The notes: generated by a model not told the origin, from the sequence alone. Numbered from the stretch's first letter, positions 1 through 8,079 are shown. The stretch: 64,000 bases of DNA from Rubrivirga marina (GCF_002283365.1 NZ_MQWD01000001.1:1168202-1232201); one strand, 5' to 3'. A program made the numbers and translations.

Positions 1-537
1 TGGGAGACGATCTACGGCGCGCTCCCGCTCGACACGCTCCGGGCCTACCCCGAACTGGCCTACCTCCCGCCGCAGCAGGTCGAGGGCTGGGTCGGGACCG
101 TCGAGCAGATCCGCTCCGGGGCCGACTACGACGCCGAGGCCGCTCGCCGGCTCATCGAAGGACGCGACGAGATCCTCCGCGCGCTCCACGCCGGCGGCGT
201 CCGCATTCTGATGGGCACCGACGCGCCGCAGCTGTTCAGCGTGCCGGGCTTCTCGCTCCACCGCGAGTTCCCGCGGATGGCGGCCGCCGGCATGAGCCCG
301 TACGAGATCCTCCACTCCGGGACCGCGCTCGTCGGCGAGTACTTCGCCGACGAGGACACGTTCGGCGTCGTCGCGCCCGGCCACCGCGCCGACCTCGTCC
401 TGCTCGACGCCGACCCGCTGGCCGAATCCGCGAATCTGGCCGAGATCGCCGGCGTCATGGCGCGAGGCCGCTGGGTCGACCGCGCCGACCTCGACGCCCG
501 CCTCGACGCCCTCCGCTCCAAGTACGCCTCCAACTAA
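1..537 (+). CDS. Amidohydrolase family protein, 3' part only
   Basis: The window opens inside this gene; 178 C-terminal residues are visible and the start lies outside. The segment GVRILMGTDAPQLF carries the Asp that closes the metal site in amidohydrolase TIM barrels. The tail GHRADLVLLDADPLAESANLAEIAGVMARGRWV is the usual return to the composite beta-sandwich domain seen in imidazolonepropionase/prolidase-like secreted amidohydrolases. The family is metal-dependent and cleaves C-N bonds; the substrate cannot be told. The TAA stop at 535-537 is followed, in the same frame, by the signal-peptide-like sequence of the next feature. Confidence 0.85.
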   Translation, partial: WETIYGALPLDTLRAYPELAYLPPQQVEGWVGTVEQIRSGADYDAEAARRLIEGRDEILRALHAGGVRILMGTDAPQLFSVPGFSLHREFPRMAAAGMSPYEILHSGTALVGEYFADEDTFGVVAPGHRADLVLLDADPLAESANLAEIAGVMARGRWVDRADLDARLDALRSKYASN

Positions 538-540
538 CCC

Positions 541-1050
541 CGACTCCTTCCCGCTCTCGTCCTCCTGTTCGCCGCCCCGGCGTTCGCCCAGTCGACGGCA
601 CTCTCGGCCGACGAGGCCTCGCCGGAGGCCGTCGTCGAGGCGGCCTGCGCCGCCAGTCAGCGCGCGCCGGGCGAGGCCTTCGGCTGGGCGCGGTTCCGGT
701 CGCTCTTTCTCCCGCAGGCCACGCTCATCCCGAACACCGAGCAGACCGGCGGCCCGTTCGTCGTCCACACGCCCGGCAGCTTCATCGACCGCGCCGACGC
801 GAACACGGTCGTCGGCAGCGAGGGCGACCGCGGGTTCGCGGAGGAACAGATCCATGCAGAGGTCTTGGAGTACGGCGACATCGCGCAGGTCTTCTCGACG
901 TACCAGAAGCGGTTCTGGGGCAGCGACGAGATTCTTGGGCGCGGGATCAACTCGTTCCAACTCGTCCGCCACGACGGCCGCTGGTGGATCGCCGGGATCG
1001 TGTGGGACGAGGAGACCGGTGCCGGGCCGATCCCGGAGGCGTACCGGTAA
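541..1050 (+). CDS. Secreted NTF2/SnoaL-like protein whose reading frame has no start codon
   Basis: The frame is open from just after the upstream TAA to the TAA at 1048-1050. It reads RLLPALVLLFAAPAFAQ, a good signal peptide ending in an AFA-Q cleavage site, then an alpha+beta domain resembling NTF2/SnoaL-like calcium-independent proteins (VVEAACAASQ near the start, WWIAGIVWDEE near the end). No ATG or GTG occurs in frame before the C-terminal third, and the only TTG is at 865. Starting there would remove the signal peptide and most of the domain. Either the start codon was lost by mutation (recent pseudogene), a non-standard codon such as CTG at 565 is used, or the assembly lost bases around 538-541. 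Function is unknown. Confidence 0.5.
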   Translation, partial: RLLPALVLLFAAPAFAQSTALSADEASPEAVVEAACAASQRAPGEAFGWARFRSLFLPQATLIPNTEQTGGPFVVHTPGSFIDRADANTVVGSEGDRGFAEEQIHAEVLEYGDIAQVFSTYQKRFWGSDEILGRGINSFQLVRHDGRWWIAGIVWDEETGAGPIPEAYR

Positions 1051-1060
1051 GGAGGGCACC

Positions 1061-1094
1061 CCGCCCGCTTCGGTGGGGATGCCGAGGCGGGCGG
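1061..1094. repeat. Intergenic CCCGCCTCGG-type palindrome
   Basis: Inverted arms CCGCCCGCTTCGG and CCGAGGCGGGCGG flank a short loop, lying between two convergent genes. It is a diverged copy of the palindrome family found across the window. No T-tract follows, so a terminator role is only possible. Confidence 0.75.
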
Positions 1095-1103
1095 AGTCGG
1101 GGG

Positions 1104-2579
1104 CTACGCCGGGACGGCCTGCGCGGGCGGCGTCGCGCGGCGGGCGCTGCCGCCGGGGCCCGCGCTCTCGGGCCGCGCCAGCACGGCCTCCCAGTCGAGC
1201 CGGCCCGTCGCCTGCATCACCACGAACAGCGTCGCGACGGAGAGGAGCGTGACGGCCAGCCCGGTCATCCCCTCCAGGAAGAACGTCCCGGCGAAGGCGA
1301 CGAGGTAGACCATCTGCGCGCCGCCGACCTCGACGAGCGCGAACCGCAGACCGGCCACGAGGCGGACGTACGACACCACGAGCCCGACGCTCACGGCCGA
1401 CGCGATCAGCATGGCCGTCGCCACCGACACGTGGTCCACGAGGTAGGCCAGGAGGAGGTGGAATGCGAAGCACGCCGCGCCGAGGAAGAAGTAGTGCATC
1501 GGGTGGAGCCGGACGCCGCGGAGCACGCTCAGCACGAACACGCCGAAGAAGAACAGGAACAGCGAGACGGGCGCGAAGAACGTGACGCGGCTGACCCACG
1601 GGCCGGGGTTCAGGCGCTGCGGCATCTCGACGCCCACGTCGGCCGAGGCCACGAGCGTGCCGTGGTCCCAGACGAGCGTCCACCCGCCGTCGACGCGCTC
1701 CTTCGACGTCGGCGAAAGCGTGCCGTCGGGGAAGTCGATGGCGTCGAAGTCGGTCGTCACGGCCACGCGGACGTCGCGGGCGGTGCGGACGCCGCTGGCG
1801 CTCGGCACCGGCCGGCCGGTCTCGTCGAACTCGACGCCGCGGTGCTCGCCGCCGAAGGCGTAGCGCCACGTCCCGACGCCCTGCGACCCGTACCGCACGC
1901 GGACCTCGGACGATTCGCCTTCTTTCAGGTCGAACGCGTGGCGGATCCGCCCGCCCTCGGCGTCCACATCGACCGCCTTCCCGTCGACCTCGACCGCGAG
2001 ATCGGAAAACACCGACGAGCCGGAGGGAAGCGGGAACGTGAGCTCGAAGCGCCCGGCCTCGCCGTCGTTCTCGACGCGGAACCGGCCGTCGACATCCGCG
2101 GCGTAGGTCGGGTACCACATCAGCCCCTTTTTGCGGTGGGCGAGGTGGAGGTCGGCGTCGACATCGGTGCCGGCGAGCGGGACGGACGTCCGCGTCGTCT
2201 CGGTGACGGTTTCGGCTACCGGCCGCGTCGAGCCGTCGGGCCGGCCGGTCGGCTCCTGGCGGGTCACCGTCCGCGAGCGCTGCCCGAGGCGGGCGACCGT
2301 CGGCGCGTGCTGCGTCTGCGGCCCGCCCCACAGCTCGCCGACGTCGCTCCGGGTGGAGGCGCCCGACGTCTCGGTGCGGTGGACGACCGTCCCGCCCAGG
2401 ATCATCCAGGCGACGGAGCAGCAGGCGAAGATGAAGGCGATGGCAACCAGGCGTTTGATCATGGGTCCGGGGGAGAGGAGGTCGAGACGCCGGAGAAGGA
2501 TCCGGACGAGGCCGCGGACGCCCAGGAAGACGAGCGTCGCGAGGGCCAGGAGAAGGGTGGAGAAGGCGACGGCGAACAC
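1104..2579 (-). CDS. creD: CreD-like inner membrane protein
   Basis: 491 residues from a GTG start 6 bp after the uppS stop. The second half matches the CreD pattern: a large outer domain, then a run of helices beginning LHPMHYFFLGAACFAFHLLLAYL and ending in GRLDWEAVLA. CreD is an inner-membrane protein of unknown biochemical role, tied to envelope stress and beta-lactam tolerance in proteobacteria. An internal ATG at 2460-2462 (MIKRLVAIAFIFACC) is where classical CreD proteins begin. The 39 residues before it form another hydrophobic segment followed by Arg-rich sequence, so both starts are plausible. Its place after an HTH_34 regulator group suggests envelope-stress control (inference). Confidence 0.75.
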   Translation of the reverse strand: MFAVAFSTLLLALATLVFLGVRGLVRILLRRLDLLSPGPMIKRLVAIAFIFACCSVAWMILGGTVVHRTETSGASTRSDVGELWGGPQTQHAPTVARLGQRSRTVTRQEPTGRPDGSTRPVAETVTETTRTSVPLAGTDVDADLHLAHRKKGLMWYPTYAADVDGRFRVENDGEAGRFELTFPLPSGSSVFSDLAVEVDGKAVDVDAEGGRIRHAFDLKEGESSEVRVRYGSQGVGTWRYAFGGEHRGVEFDETGRPVPSASGVRTARDVRVAVTTDFDAIDFPDGTLSPTSKERVDGGWTLVWDHGTLVASADVGVEMPQRLNPGPWVSRVTFFAPVSLFLFFFGVFVLSVLRGVRLHPMHYFFLGAACFAFHLLLAYLVDHVSVATAMLIASAVSVGLVVSYVRLVAGLRFALVEVGGAQMVYLVAFAGTFFLEGMTGLAVTLLSVATLFVVMQATGRLDWEAVLARPESAGPGGSARRATPPAQAVPA

Positions 2580-2585
2580 GTCGGC

Positions 2586-3356
2586 TCAGGCGGCGAGGGC
2601 GCCGAAGCGGCGCTCGCGCTGACGGAAGTCGGCGAGGGCGTCGGCGAGCGTGGCGCCGGTGACGTCGGGCCAGGCGAGGTCGAGGAAGAGGAGCTCGGCG
2701 TAGGCGCTCTCCCAGAGGAGGAAGTCGCTCAGCCGCCGCTCCCCGCCCGTGCGGATCAGGAGGTCGACGGGCGGGGCCGGCGCGCCGTCGGGGTGGAGGG
2801 CCGCGGCGAGCGCGGCGTCGAACGCGGTGTCGTCGGGCGCCTCGACCCGCCCCGCCTCGGCGGTTCCCCTGAGCGAAGCCGAAGGGCCGAGGCGGGGGGC
2901 GTCGGCCAGCCGGGCGGCGGCCTCGCGGATCGCCCACCGCGCCGAGTAGTCGACGGCGATGCGGATCAGCAGGCGCTCGCCGCCGCGCGTCTCCCACTCG
3001 GCCCGCGCCGCCGCATTCCGGAGCGCGCCGGGCAGCCGGTCGCGCCGCCCGATGAGCTGGAGGCGGACGCCCGCGCGCTTCAGCCGGGCGGTCTCGGAGC
3101 GGAGGTAGCCGCCGAGGAGCGCCATCAGCGCCGAGACCTCAGCCGGCGGTCGCTTCCAGTTGTCGGCCGAGAACGCGTAGGCCGTGAGGGTGCCGACGCC
3201 CAGGCCGGGGGCCGCCTCGACGACGCGGCGGAACGCCTCGGCGCCGGCGCGGTGGCCGGCCACGCGCGGCAGGCCCTGGCGCGTCGCCCAGCGGCCGTTG
3301 CCGTCCATCACACACGCGACGTGGAGACCGGCTGGAATGGGGAGAGTTCTTTGCAT
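2586..3356 (-). CDS. uppS: Polyprenyl (undecaprenyl) diphosphate synthase
   Basis: 256 residues. A cis-prenyltransferase that extends farnesyl diphosphate with isopentenyl diphosphate to the lipid carrier for cell-wall and O-antigen synthesis. Family signatures are clear: MDGNGRWA at 17-24 with catalytic Asp18, GHRAG at 34-38, [12 protein letters not shown], and the C-terminal [25 protein letters not shown]. The usual NYGGR motif reads DYSARW. Between the AREAAARL helix and the next conserved segment lie about 17 extra residues ([16 protein letters not shown]) encoded exactly by a palindromic repeat. The start codon sits inside a CTTTG-N5-CAAAG site. The protein should work because all catalytic blocks are intact. 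Confidence 0.95.
   Translation of the reverse strand: MQRTLPIPAGLHVACVMDGNGRWATRQGLPRVAGHRAGAEAFRRVVEAAPGLGVGTLTAYAFSADNWKRPPAEVSALMALLGGYLRSETARLKRAGVRLQLIGRRDRLPGALRNAAARAEWETRGGERLLIRIAVDYSARWAIREAAARLADAPRLGPSASLRGTAEAGRVEAPDDTAFDAALAAALHPDGAPAPPVDLLIRTGGERRLSDFLLWESAYAELLFLDLAWPDVTGATLADALADFRQRERRFGALAA
2850..2897. repeat. Composite palindrome translated in frame inside uppS
   Basis: Arms CCCGCCTCGG (2851-2860) and CCGAGGCGGGG (2887-2897) enclose a loop carrying CCTGAGCGAAGCCGAAGG. That loop resembles the ends of the long GTCATCCTGAGCG hairpin family seen elsewhere here. The 48 bp are read through in uppS without breaking the frame. Confidence 0.8.
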
Positions 3357-3363
3357 AACAAAG
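3349..3363. promoter_or_regulatory. CTTTG-N5-CAAAG site over the uppS start codon
   Basis: CTTTG CATAA CAAAG; the ATG of uppS (complement of 3354-3356) is in the spacer. Two further sites of the same form lie at 4700 and 5806, upstream of linked genes. This suggests an operator for the local HTH_34 regulator (inference). Confidence 0.45.
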
Positions 3364-3380
3364 CAACGGATGGTGAGAAC

Positions 3381-3404
3381 GCCCGCCTCGGTGCCGAGGC
3401 GGGC
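3381..3404. repeat. Intergenic CCCGCCTCGG-type palindrome
   Basis: Perfect arms GCCCGCCTCGG/CCGAGGCGGGC with a 2-bp centre, between the DUF4153 stop and the uppS start. It could attenuate read-through between the two genes, but there is no T-tract. Confidence 0.8.
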
Positions 3405-3416
3405 CGACTCGGGGAG

Positions 3417-4757
3417 CTAGAACAGGACGGGGAAGGCGAGGACGACGACCAGGGCCCAGAGCGCGTAGACCGTCAGGAAGCGAGCCGTCCAGGCGTCCTC
3501 CGGCCCGGCTCCGCGCCCGAGCGCTCGCCGCACGAGCGGCCCGACCAGCCCGGCGAAGTGGGCAGCGATGAGCACGTTCAGCCCGACGATCGCCAGCCGG
3601 TTCGGCGTCAGCCCGCCCGCCAGCCGGGTGACGATCGAGCCGAGCGCGGCGAGGTCGGCCAGCAGCGCCAGCGCGACGAGCGCCGCGGCCACGCCGTCGG
3701 TCCAGACGCGCGTGCGGTCGGGCCGCTCGGCCTCCATCAGGAGCACGAGCGCGAGGACGGCGACGAGCGCGACGTTCAGGATCAGGAGCGAGTCGCGCTC
3801 GGCGAGCCCGCCATTCGCGACGAGCGTCGGCAGGTAGACGGCGAGGACGACGAGCGCCATCGGCCCGAACACGCGCGCCACGAGCGGCGCCAGCCGCCCG
3901 GCCTCGACCCGCTGGCTCGCGAGGAGCGCGCCGACGGGCAGCACGCCGATCGCGCCGTAGACGATCACCCACTCGAACAGGACGGTCTCGACGCTCACGC
4001 CGATCGCCTCGAAGAGCGCCGCCGTGAGGGCGAGCAGGATCCCGCCGCCGAGCGTCAGCACGCCCGCGAGCGCGGCCGTCTCGCCGCCGAACTGGAGGTA
4101 GGCCAGGCGGGCCTCCGCGTTCTGCCACCGCGACCCGAGCGCCAGCACGCCGCCCGCGGCCAGGAGCAGGATCGGCAGGTGGATGATCGATAGGATGCCG
4201 GCGTCGGAGTCGATGTCGCGGAACGACTGGAGCAGGAGCAGCGCCGCCAGCGCGCCGCCGACGCTCCACACGATGCGGGCCGGGGGCCGGTACCGCTGCA
4301 GCAGCACGCCGAGGAGCGGCAGCCCGACGAAGAACGGCGCGTACCGCGCGAGGAACGGCTCGATGAGCTCGCCCGACTCGCTCCAGCCGAGGAGCCACGG
4401 GAGTTTGGCCCACGTCCCGCCGAGGACGATGAGGGCGGCGGCGGTCAGCAGCAGCGCCCGCGCCCGCTCGGGCGTGAGGACGGACGCGAACGACCAGGCC
4501 GGGGCCGTGCCGTCGGCCTTGCCCTCGGCGACCGGCGGGAGGTCGAGGCGGGCGGCCCAGGCCTGGAGGACGAGGTCGGCGGGGGCGCGGTCGAGCGCCT
4601 CGGCGAGCGCGCGGGCGAAGCCGTCCGCGGCCCCGCGGTAGGCGGCCTCGAGCTCCTGCGGCTCGTGGCGGAGCGCGAGGATCGTCTCGGGAGACATAGC
4701 TTTGTGATTCAAAGTAGAGGCTCGTGCGGCGCCGTTGGTGGGAGGAGCGTCGGTCAT
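3417..4757 (-). CDS. DUF4153-like multi-pass membrane protein
   Basis: 446 residues: a soluble N-terminal stretch of about 95 residues, then roughly 11 hydrophobic helices. The block IIHLPILLLAAGGVLALGSRW, followed by LAYLQFGGETAALAGVLTLGGGILLALTAALFE, resembles the DUF4153 family. The function of that family is unknown. The ATG at 4757 overlaps the stop of the regulator gene by 4 bp (ATGA), which supports translation coupling. A second in-frame ATG at residue 21 (4697) lies 2 bp downstream of a CTTTG-N5-CAAAG site almost identical to the one before the first gene of the group. A shorter form from an internal promoter is therefore possible. Confidence 0.7.
   Translation of the reverse strand: MTDAPPTNGAARASTLNHKAMSPETILALRHEPQELEAAYRGAADGFARALAEALDRAPADLVLQAWAARLDLPPVAEGKADGTAPAWSFASVLTPERARALLLTAAALIVLGGTWAKLPWLLGWSESGELIEPFLARYAPFFVGLPLLGVLLQRYRPPARIVWSVGGALAALLLLQSFRDIDSDAGILSIIHLPILLLAAGGVLALGSRWQNAEARLAYLQFGGETAALAGVLTLGGGILLALTAALFEAIGVSVETVLFEWVIVYGAIGVLPVGALLASQRVEAGRLAPLVARVFGPMALVVLAVYLPTLVANGGLAERDSLLILNVALVAVLALVLLMEAERPDRTRVWTDGVAAALVALALLADLAALGSIVTRLAGGLTPNRLAIVGLNVLIAAHFAGLVGPLVRRALGRGAGPEDAWTARFLTVYALWALVVVLAFPVLF
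4700..4714. promoter_or_regulatory. CTTTG-N5-CAAAG site inside the 5' end of the DUF4153 gene
   Basis: CTTTG TGATT CAAAG. Together with flanking CTCTA on the minus strand it is nearly identical over about 20 bp to the site at 5806. It is placed immediately before an internal ATG (4695-4697). Confidence 0.5.
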
Positions 4758-5101
4758 GACGGGCGGGCGGTTTGGATGAGGGCCTCCATCTGGTCGAGGT
4801 ACGCTTCGAGCGCGACGCGGCCCGCCTCGGTGAGCGCGTACTCCGTGAGCGGCGTCCGGTCGGCGAACGACTTGCGGACCTCGAGGTAGCCGGCGTCCTC
4901 CAGCTTCCGCGCGTGGACGGAGAGGTTGCCGTCGGTGAGGTCGAGGACCGTCTTGAGGTCGGTGAACGAGGTCGTGCCGCCGGCCGCGAGCGCGCTCAGG
5001 ATCCCGAGTCGCACGCGCTGGTGGATGACCGGGTCGAGGTCGGGGACCGAGGGGACGGCCCGCGGCGCTCGCCGGAGGGAGGTCTGGTTGGAGTCAGGCA
5101 T
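4754..5101 (-). CDS. HTH_34 winged-helix transcriptional regulator
   Basis: 115 residues. After a 25-residue lead the protein follows the HTH_34 (PF13601) pattern closely. It has a first helix set IHQRVRLGILSALAAGG, a recognition region LTDGNLSVHARKLEDAGYLEVRKSF, and a wing/dimer tail TEYALTEAGRVALEAYL. Such small ArsR/MarR-like proteins usually act as homodimeric repressors of the membrane-protein genes beside them. It overlaps the DUF4153 start by 4 bp and follows the small membrane gene by 23 bp, so the three genes form an operon. The CTTTG-N5-CAAAG sites are its likely targets (inference). Confidence 0.88.
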   Translation of the reverse strand: MPDSNQTSLRRAPRAVPSVPDLDPVIHQRVRLGILSALAAGGTTSFTDLKTVLDLTDGNLSVHARKLEDAGYLEVRKSFADRTPLTEYALTEAGRVALEAYLDQMEALIQTARPS

Positions 5102-5124
5102 CGGAGTAGAAAGTCACAGCGTCG

Positions 5125-5793
5125 TCATCCCCCGTGGCGGCGGGCGACGACCACGCCGAACACGACGTGGAGCCCGCCGAAGCCGGCGGCCATGAACGCG
5201 TCGCCCCAGGCGGCCGGCGCGAGGAGCGCGAGCGCGCCGAGGAGCATGAAGAGGGAGCCCAGGAGCGGGACGAGGCGGACCGAGAACATCCCGGCCGAGG
5301 CCACGCCCGCGCCGTACAGCAGCAGCCACGCGCCCGGCAGCAGCCGGTAGCTGGCGACCGCGTCGGCCGCGCCGCCGCGCGCGAAATACTCGCCCGTCGG
5401 GCCGACCTCGTAGGCGTACACCGCGAGCGTGAGCGCGACGCCGACGAGGAGCGGCGGCAAGAGGCCGAGGAGGAACTTCCGCCCCTGGCCGCTGAGCAGC
5501 GGGGCCCCGCCGCGCCGGGCCTTCGCCCACGTCGTCCACGCGCCGATGACGACGCCGACGAGGGCCGTCGCCGTCCACACCGACAGCCAGTCGTTGACCG
5601 TCGACTGGCGCGCGGCGATCGCCGAGGCGGCCAGGGCCACGACGCCCATCGCCACGCCGCCCCAGCCGGGGACGGCCGTGAACGTGCCCGTCCGCGCCAT
5701 CGTCTCGCGGATGAAGCGGAGGCTGGACGCCGCCGCGTCGTCGGGCGCGGTGTGCGGCTCGTGCCGGCGGAGGGCGGGGCGGTCGCGGGACAT
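5125..5793 (-). CDS. Small multi-pass membrane protein linked to the HTH_34 regulator
   Basis: 222 residues with about six hydrophobic segments after a soluble N-terminus containing SLRFIRETMARTGTFTAVPGWGG. I recognise no named family. First gene of the operon with the regulator and DUF4153; the CTTTG-N5-CAAAG site lies 13 bp upstream of its ATG. A membrane-stress or transport-accessory role is only inferred from the neighbours. Confidence 0.7.
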   Translation of the reverse strand: MSRDRPALRRHEPHTAPDDAAASSLRFIRETMARTGTFTAVPGWGGVAMGVVALAASAIAARQSTVNDWLSVWTATALVGVVIGAWTTWAKARRGGAPLLSGQGRKFLLGLLPPLLVGVALTLAVYAYEVGPTGEYFARGGAADAVASYRLLPGAWLLLYGAGVASAGMFSVRLVPLLGSLFMLLGALALLAPAAWGDAFMAAGFGGLHVVFGVVVARRHGG

Positions 5794-5805
5794 GGAGCGG
5801 AGGCT

Positions 5806-5820
5806 CTTTGTGATCCAAAG
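5806..5820. promoter_or_regulatory. CTTTG-N5-CAAAG site upstream of the HTH_34 operon
   Basis: CTTTG TGATC CAAAG. On the minus strand it reads TCTACTTTGGATCACAAAG, where TACTTTG resembles a Bacteroidota-type -7 element. It may combine promoter and operator. Confidence 0.5.
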
Positions 5821-5899
5821 TAGAGAGCCCGCTTTGCGTTGTCAAGTGGTCGGCCGCGAAGCGCCCCGTCTACCTTCCGCGCGCCCCCACTCTCCCGCC

Positions 5900-7234
5900 A
5901 TGCTCCGCCTCATCCCGCCACCTGCGTCGACCTCCCGCGTGGTCGCCCTCGCCATCGCGCTCGCGCTGCCCTCCGCCTCTGCCCAGACCGACGACGCGCT
6001 CCTCGGGCGGATCGACGACCTCGTCGCGGACGTGACGCCGCGCGTGGTCGAGTACCGCCGGCACGTCCACCAGAACCCGGAGCTCTCGAACCGCGAGGTC
6101 GAGACGGCCGCCTACGTCGCCGCGCACCTGGCCCGCCTCGGCATCGAGGTGGAGACGGGCGTCGCGCGGACCGGCGTCGTCGGCACGCTCCGCGGCGGGC
6201 GCCCCGGCCCGACCGTCGCCCTCCGCGCCGACATGGACGCGCTGCCGGTCACCGAACGCGTCGACGTCCCGTTCGCCTCGACCGTGCGGACGGTCTACAA
6301 CGACATCGAGGTCGGCGTGATGCACGCGTGCGGGCACGACGCGCACGTCGGGATGCTGATGGGCGTGGCCGAGGTGCTGGCGGCGGTCCGCGACGACCTG
6401 CCGGGCACGGTCGTGTTTCTGTTCCAGCCGGCGGAGGAGGGCGCGCCGGCGGGCGAGGCCCCGGCCGGCGCCGAGCAGATGGTGGCCGAGGGCGCGCTCG
6501 AAGGCGTCGACGCCGTCTTCGGGATCCACGTGACCAGCAGCTTCGAGGTCGGCGAGCTGAAGACGCGGCCGGGCGCGATGATGGCCTCGGCCGACGACCT
6601 CCGCATCGTGGTCACGGGCAAGCAGACGCACGGCGCGTACCCGTGGGGCGGCGTCGACCCGATCGTGACCTCGGCGCAGATCGTGACCGGGCTCCAGACG
6701 ATCGTGAGCCGCCAGATGGATCTGACGAAGGCGCCAGCCGTCGTGACGGTCGGGCGGATCGACGGCGGCGTCCGCTCCAACATCATCCCCGACTCGGTGA
6801 TGATGATCGGGACGATCCGAGCGCTCGACGACGAGATGCGGGCCGGCCTCCACGAGCGGATCCGCCGGACGGCCACGAGCATCGCCGAGAGCCAGGGCGC
6901 GACGGCCGAGGTCACGATCGCCGGCGAGTACGGCTACCCCGTGACGGCCAACGACGCCGCGCTCCTCGACCGGATGACGCCCACGCTCCAGGCCGTCGCC
7001 GGCGACGGCTTCGATCCGGCCGTCGCGCCGGTCCTCGGCGCCGAGGACTTCTCGTACTACGCCAATGAGGTCCCCGGCCTGTTCCTCTGGCTCGGCATCC
7101 GCACGCCCGGCGCGGACCGCGAGCTCTTCCCGCCGAACCACTCGCCGCTGTTCCGGATCGACGAGGACGCCCTCCCGCTCGGCGTCCGCGCCCTCGCCCA
7201 CCTCGCCGTCGACTTCCTCGCCGGCGACGCCTGA
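5900..7234 (+). CDS. Secreted M20-family amidohydrolase/peptidase
   Basis: 444 residues. Residues 1-29 form a signal peptide ending SASA-Q. The M20D pattern is complete: ALRADMDALP at 107-116, HACGHDAHVGM at 142-152 (metal ligands Cys144, His146), PAEEG at 177-181 (Glu179/Glu180), and a late HSPLF. Relatives (IAA-amino-acid, hippurate and aminobenzoyl-glutamate hydrolases) release amino acids from N-acyl conjugates using a two-metal site; the actual substrate is unknown. The dimerisation insert from about residue 210 is present. The frame stays open far upstream but the signal peptide fixes the ATG at 5900. TACCTTCCG at 5871 may be a promoter -10-like element. Confidence 0.93.
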   Translation: MLRLIPPPASTSRVVALAIALALPSASAQTDDALLGRIDDLVADVTPRVVEYRRHVHQNPELSNREVETAAYVAAHLARLGIEVETGVARTGVVGTLRGGRPGPTVALRADMDALPVTERVDVPFASTVRTVYNDIEVGVMHACGHDAHVGMLMGVAEVLAAVRDDLPGTVVFLFQPAEEGAPAGEAPAGAEQMVAEGALEGVDAVFGIHVTSSFEVGELKTRPGAMMASADDLRIVVTGKQTHGAYPWGGVDPIVTSAQIVTGLQTIVSRQMDLTKAPAVVTVGRIDGGVRSNIIPDSVMMIGTIRALDDEMRAGLHERIRRTATSIAESQGATAEVTIAGEYGYPVTANDAALLDRMTPTLQAVAGDGFDPAVAPVLGAEDFSYYANEVPGLFLWLGIRTPGADRELFPPNHSPLFRIDEDALPLGVRALAHLAVDFLAGDA

Positions 7235-7239
7235 CCCTG

Positions 7240-7261
7240 CCCGCCTCGGCGCCGAGGCGGG
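7240..7261. repeat. Intergenic CCCGCCTCGG-type palindrome
   Basis: Perfect 22-bp palindrome (arms CCCGCCTCGG and CCGAGGCGGG, centre CG) in the 28 bp between two convergent genes. A bidirectional terminator or RNA-stability hairpin is possible. Confidence 0.85.
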
Positions 7262-7262
7262 G

Positions 7263-8054
7263 CTACTCGGGGTAGCGGTCCGGGGCGTAGCGGCGGGCGA
7301 GCCGGCCCGTCGCCGTGCCCAGGTCGAGGTCCGCCACGAGCGTGCCGGGCTCGCCGTACGGGAGCCGCGCCACGAGCCCGCCCTCCGGGTCGATCACGGC
7401 CGTCGCCGACTCCGGGAAGCGCGTCGTCACGTTCACGCTCGCGACGTAGACCGTGTTTTCGAGCGCGCGGCACAGCACGGCCTTCTCGTAGTACGGCCCG
7501 GCGGGATCGGCCCACGTCGTGAGCGTCGGGCCGGCGGTGTCGCTCCCGGTCCAGTGCGGGTGGAACACGACGTGCGCCCCGCGCCGCGCGGCCCAGCGGA
7601 CCGTCTCGGGGTACCGGAACGCCTCGTGGCAGATGGCGACGCCGAACCGGAGCCCCCCCACCTCGAAGAGCTGGCGGCCCGTCCCGGCGACGTACGGACC
7701 CTCCTCCGTCGGGGCGAGCTGCGTCTTGAGCTGGACGCCGAGGAGCGCGCCGTCGGAATCCCACACGGCCGCGCCGATGTGGCGCCTGGCCTCCGCGATC
7801 CACTCCACGCCCAGGACGACGGCGATCGCGTGCTCCCGAGCCCACCCGCCGACGGCCTCCGCCACGCGTTTCTGATCCGCCATCTCGTACGGCGGCACCT
7901 CGACGCCGACGCCGTGGAGGCCGGGCACGTACGCCTCCGGGAAGCAGACGACGCGGGCACCGAGGCCGGCCGCCTCGGCGACGTGGTGGCGGACGGCGTC
8001 GAGCGCCGCGTCGACGCTGGGGGCGATGCGCGGGGAGGCGAGGGCGATCCGCAT
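7263..8054 (-). CDS. Carbon-nitrogen hydrolase (nitrilase superfamily)
   Basis: 263 residues, the usual length. The catalytic triad is visible: Glu40 in VVCFPEAYVPG, Lys110 in VQLKTQL, Cys142 in AICHEAFRYPE. The family hydrolyses amides or nitriles in the cytoplasm by a covalent thioester. The substrate is not evident; omega-amidase or N-carbamoyl hydrolase activities are typical. It ends next to the convergent M20 gene with only a palindrome between them. Confidence 0.92.
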   Translation of the reverse strand: MRIALASPRIAPSVDAALDAVRHHVAEAAGLGARVVCFPEAYVPGLHGVGVEVPPYEMADQKRVAEAVGGWAREHAIAVVLGVEWIAEARRHIGAAVWDSDGALLGVQLKTQLAPTEEGPYVAGTGRQLFEVGGLRFGVAICHEAFRYPETVRWAARRGAHVVFHPHWTGSDTAGPTLTTWADPAGPYYEKAVLCRALENTVYVASVNVTTRFPESATAVIDPEGGLVARLPYGEPGTLVADLDLGTATGRLARRYAPDRYPE

Positions 8055-8079
8055 CGGGCGGCCGGAGGGACGGCGGAGC

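Noticed and set aside
865-1050. A 61-residue gene starting at TTG 865
   Set aside because: It would delete the signal peptide and most of the NTF2-like domain that is readable in frame upstream; more likely the real start is lost or unusual.
984-4193. A 1069-codon open frame on the plus strand, and similar very long frames at 18642-22127, 30491-33949 and 57504-60182
   Set aside because: They lie antisense to, or out of phase with, genes having clear motifs. Their products are Arg/Ala/Gly/Pro-rich low-complexity chains expected from GC-rich third positions.
5429-5899. N-terminal extension of the M20 enzyme to 5429
   Set aside because: It overlaps the divergent membrane-protein gene and its promoter; the signal peptide at 5900 is the natural start.
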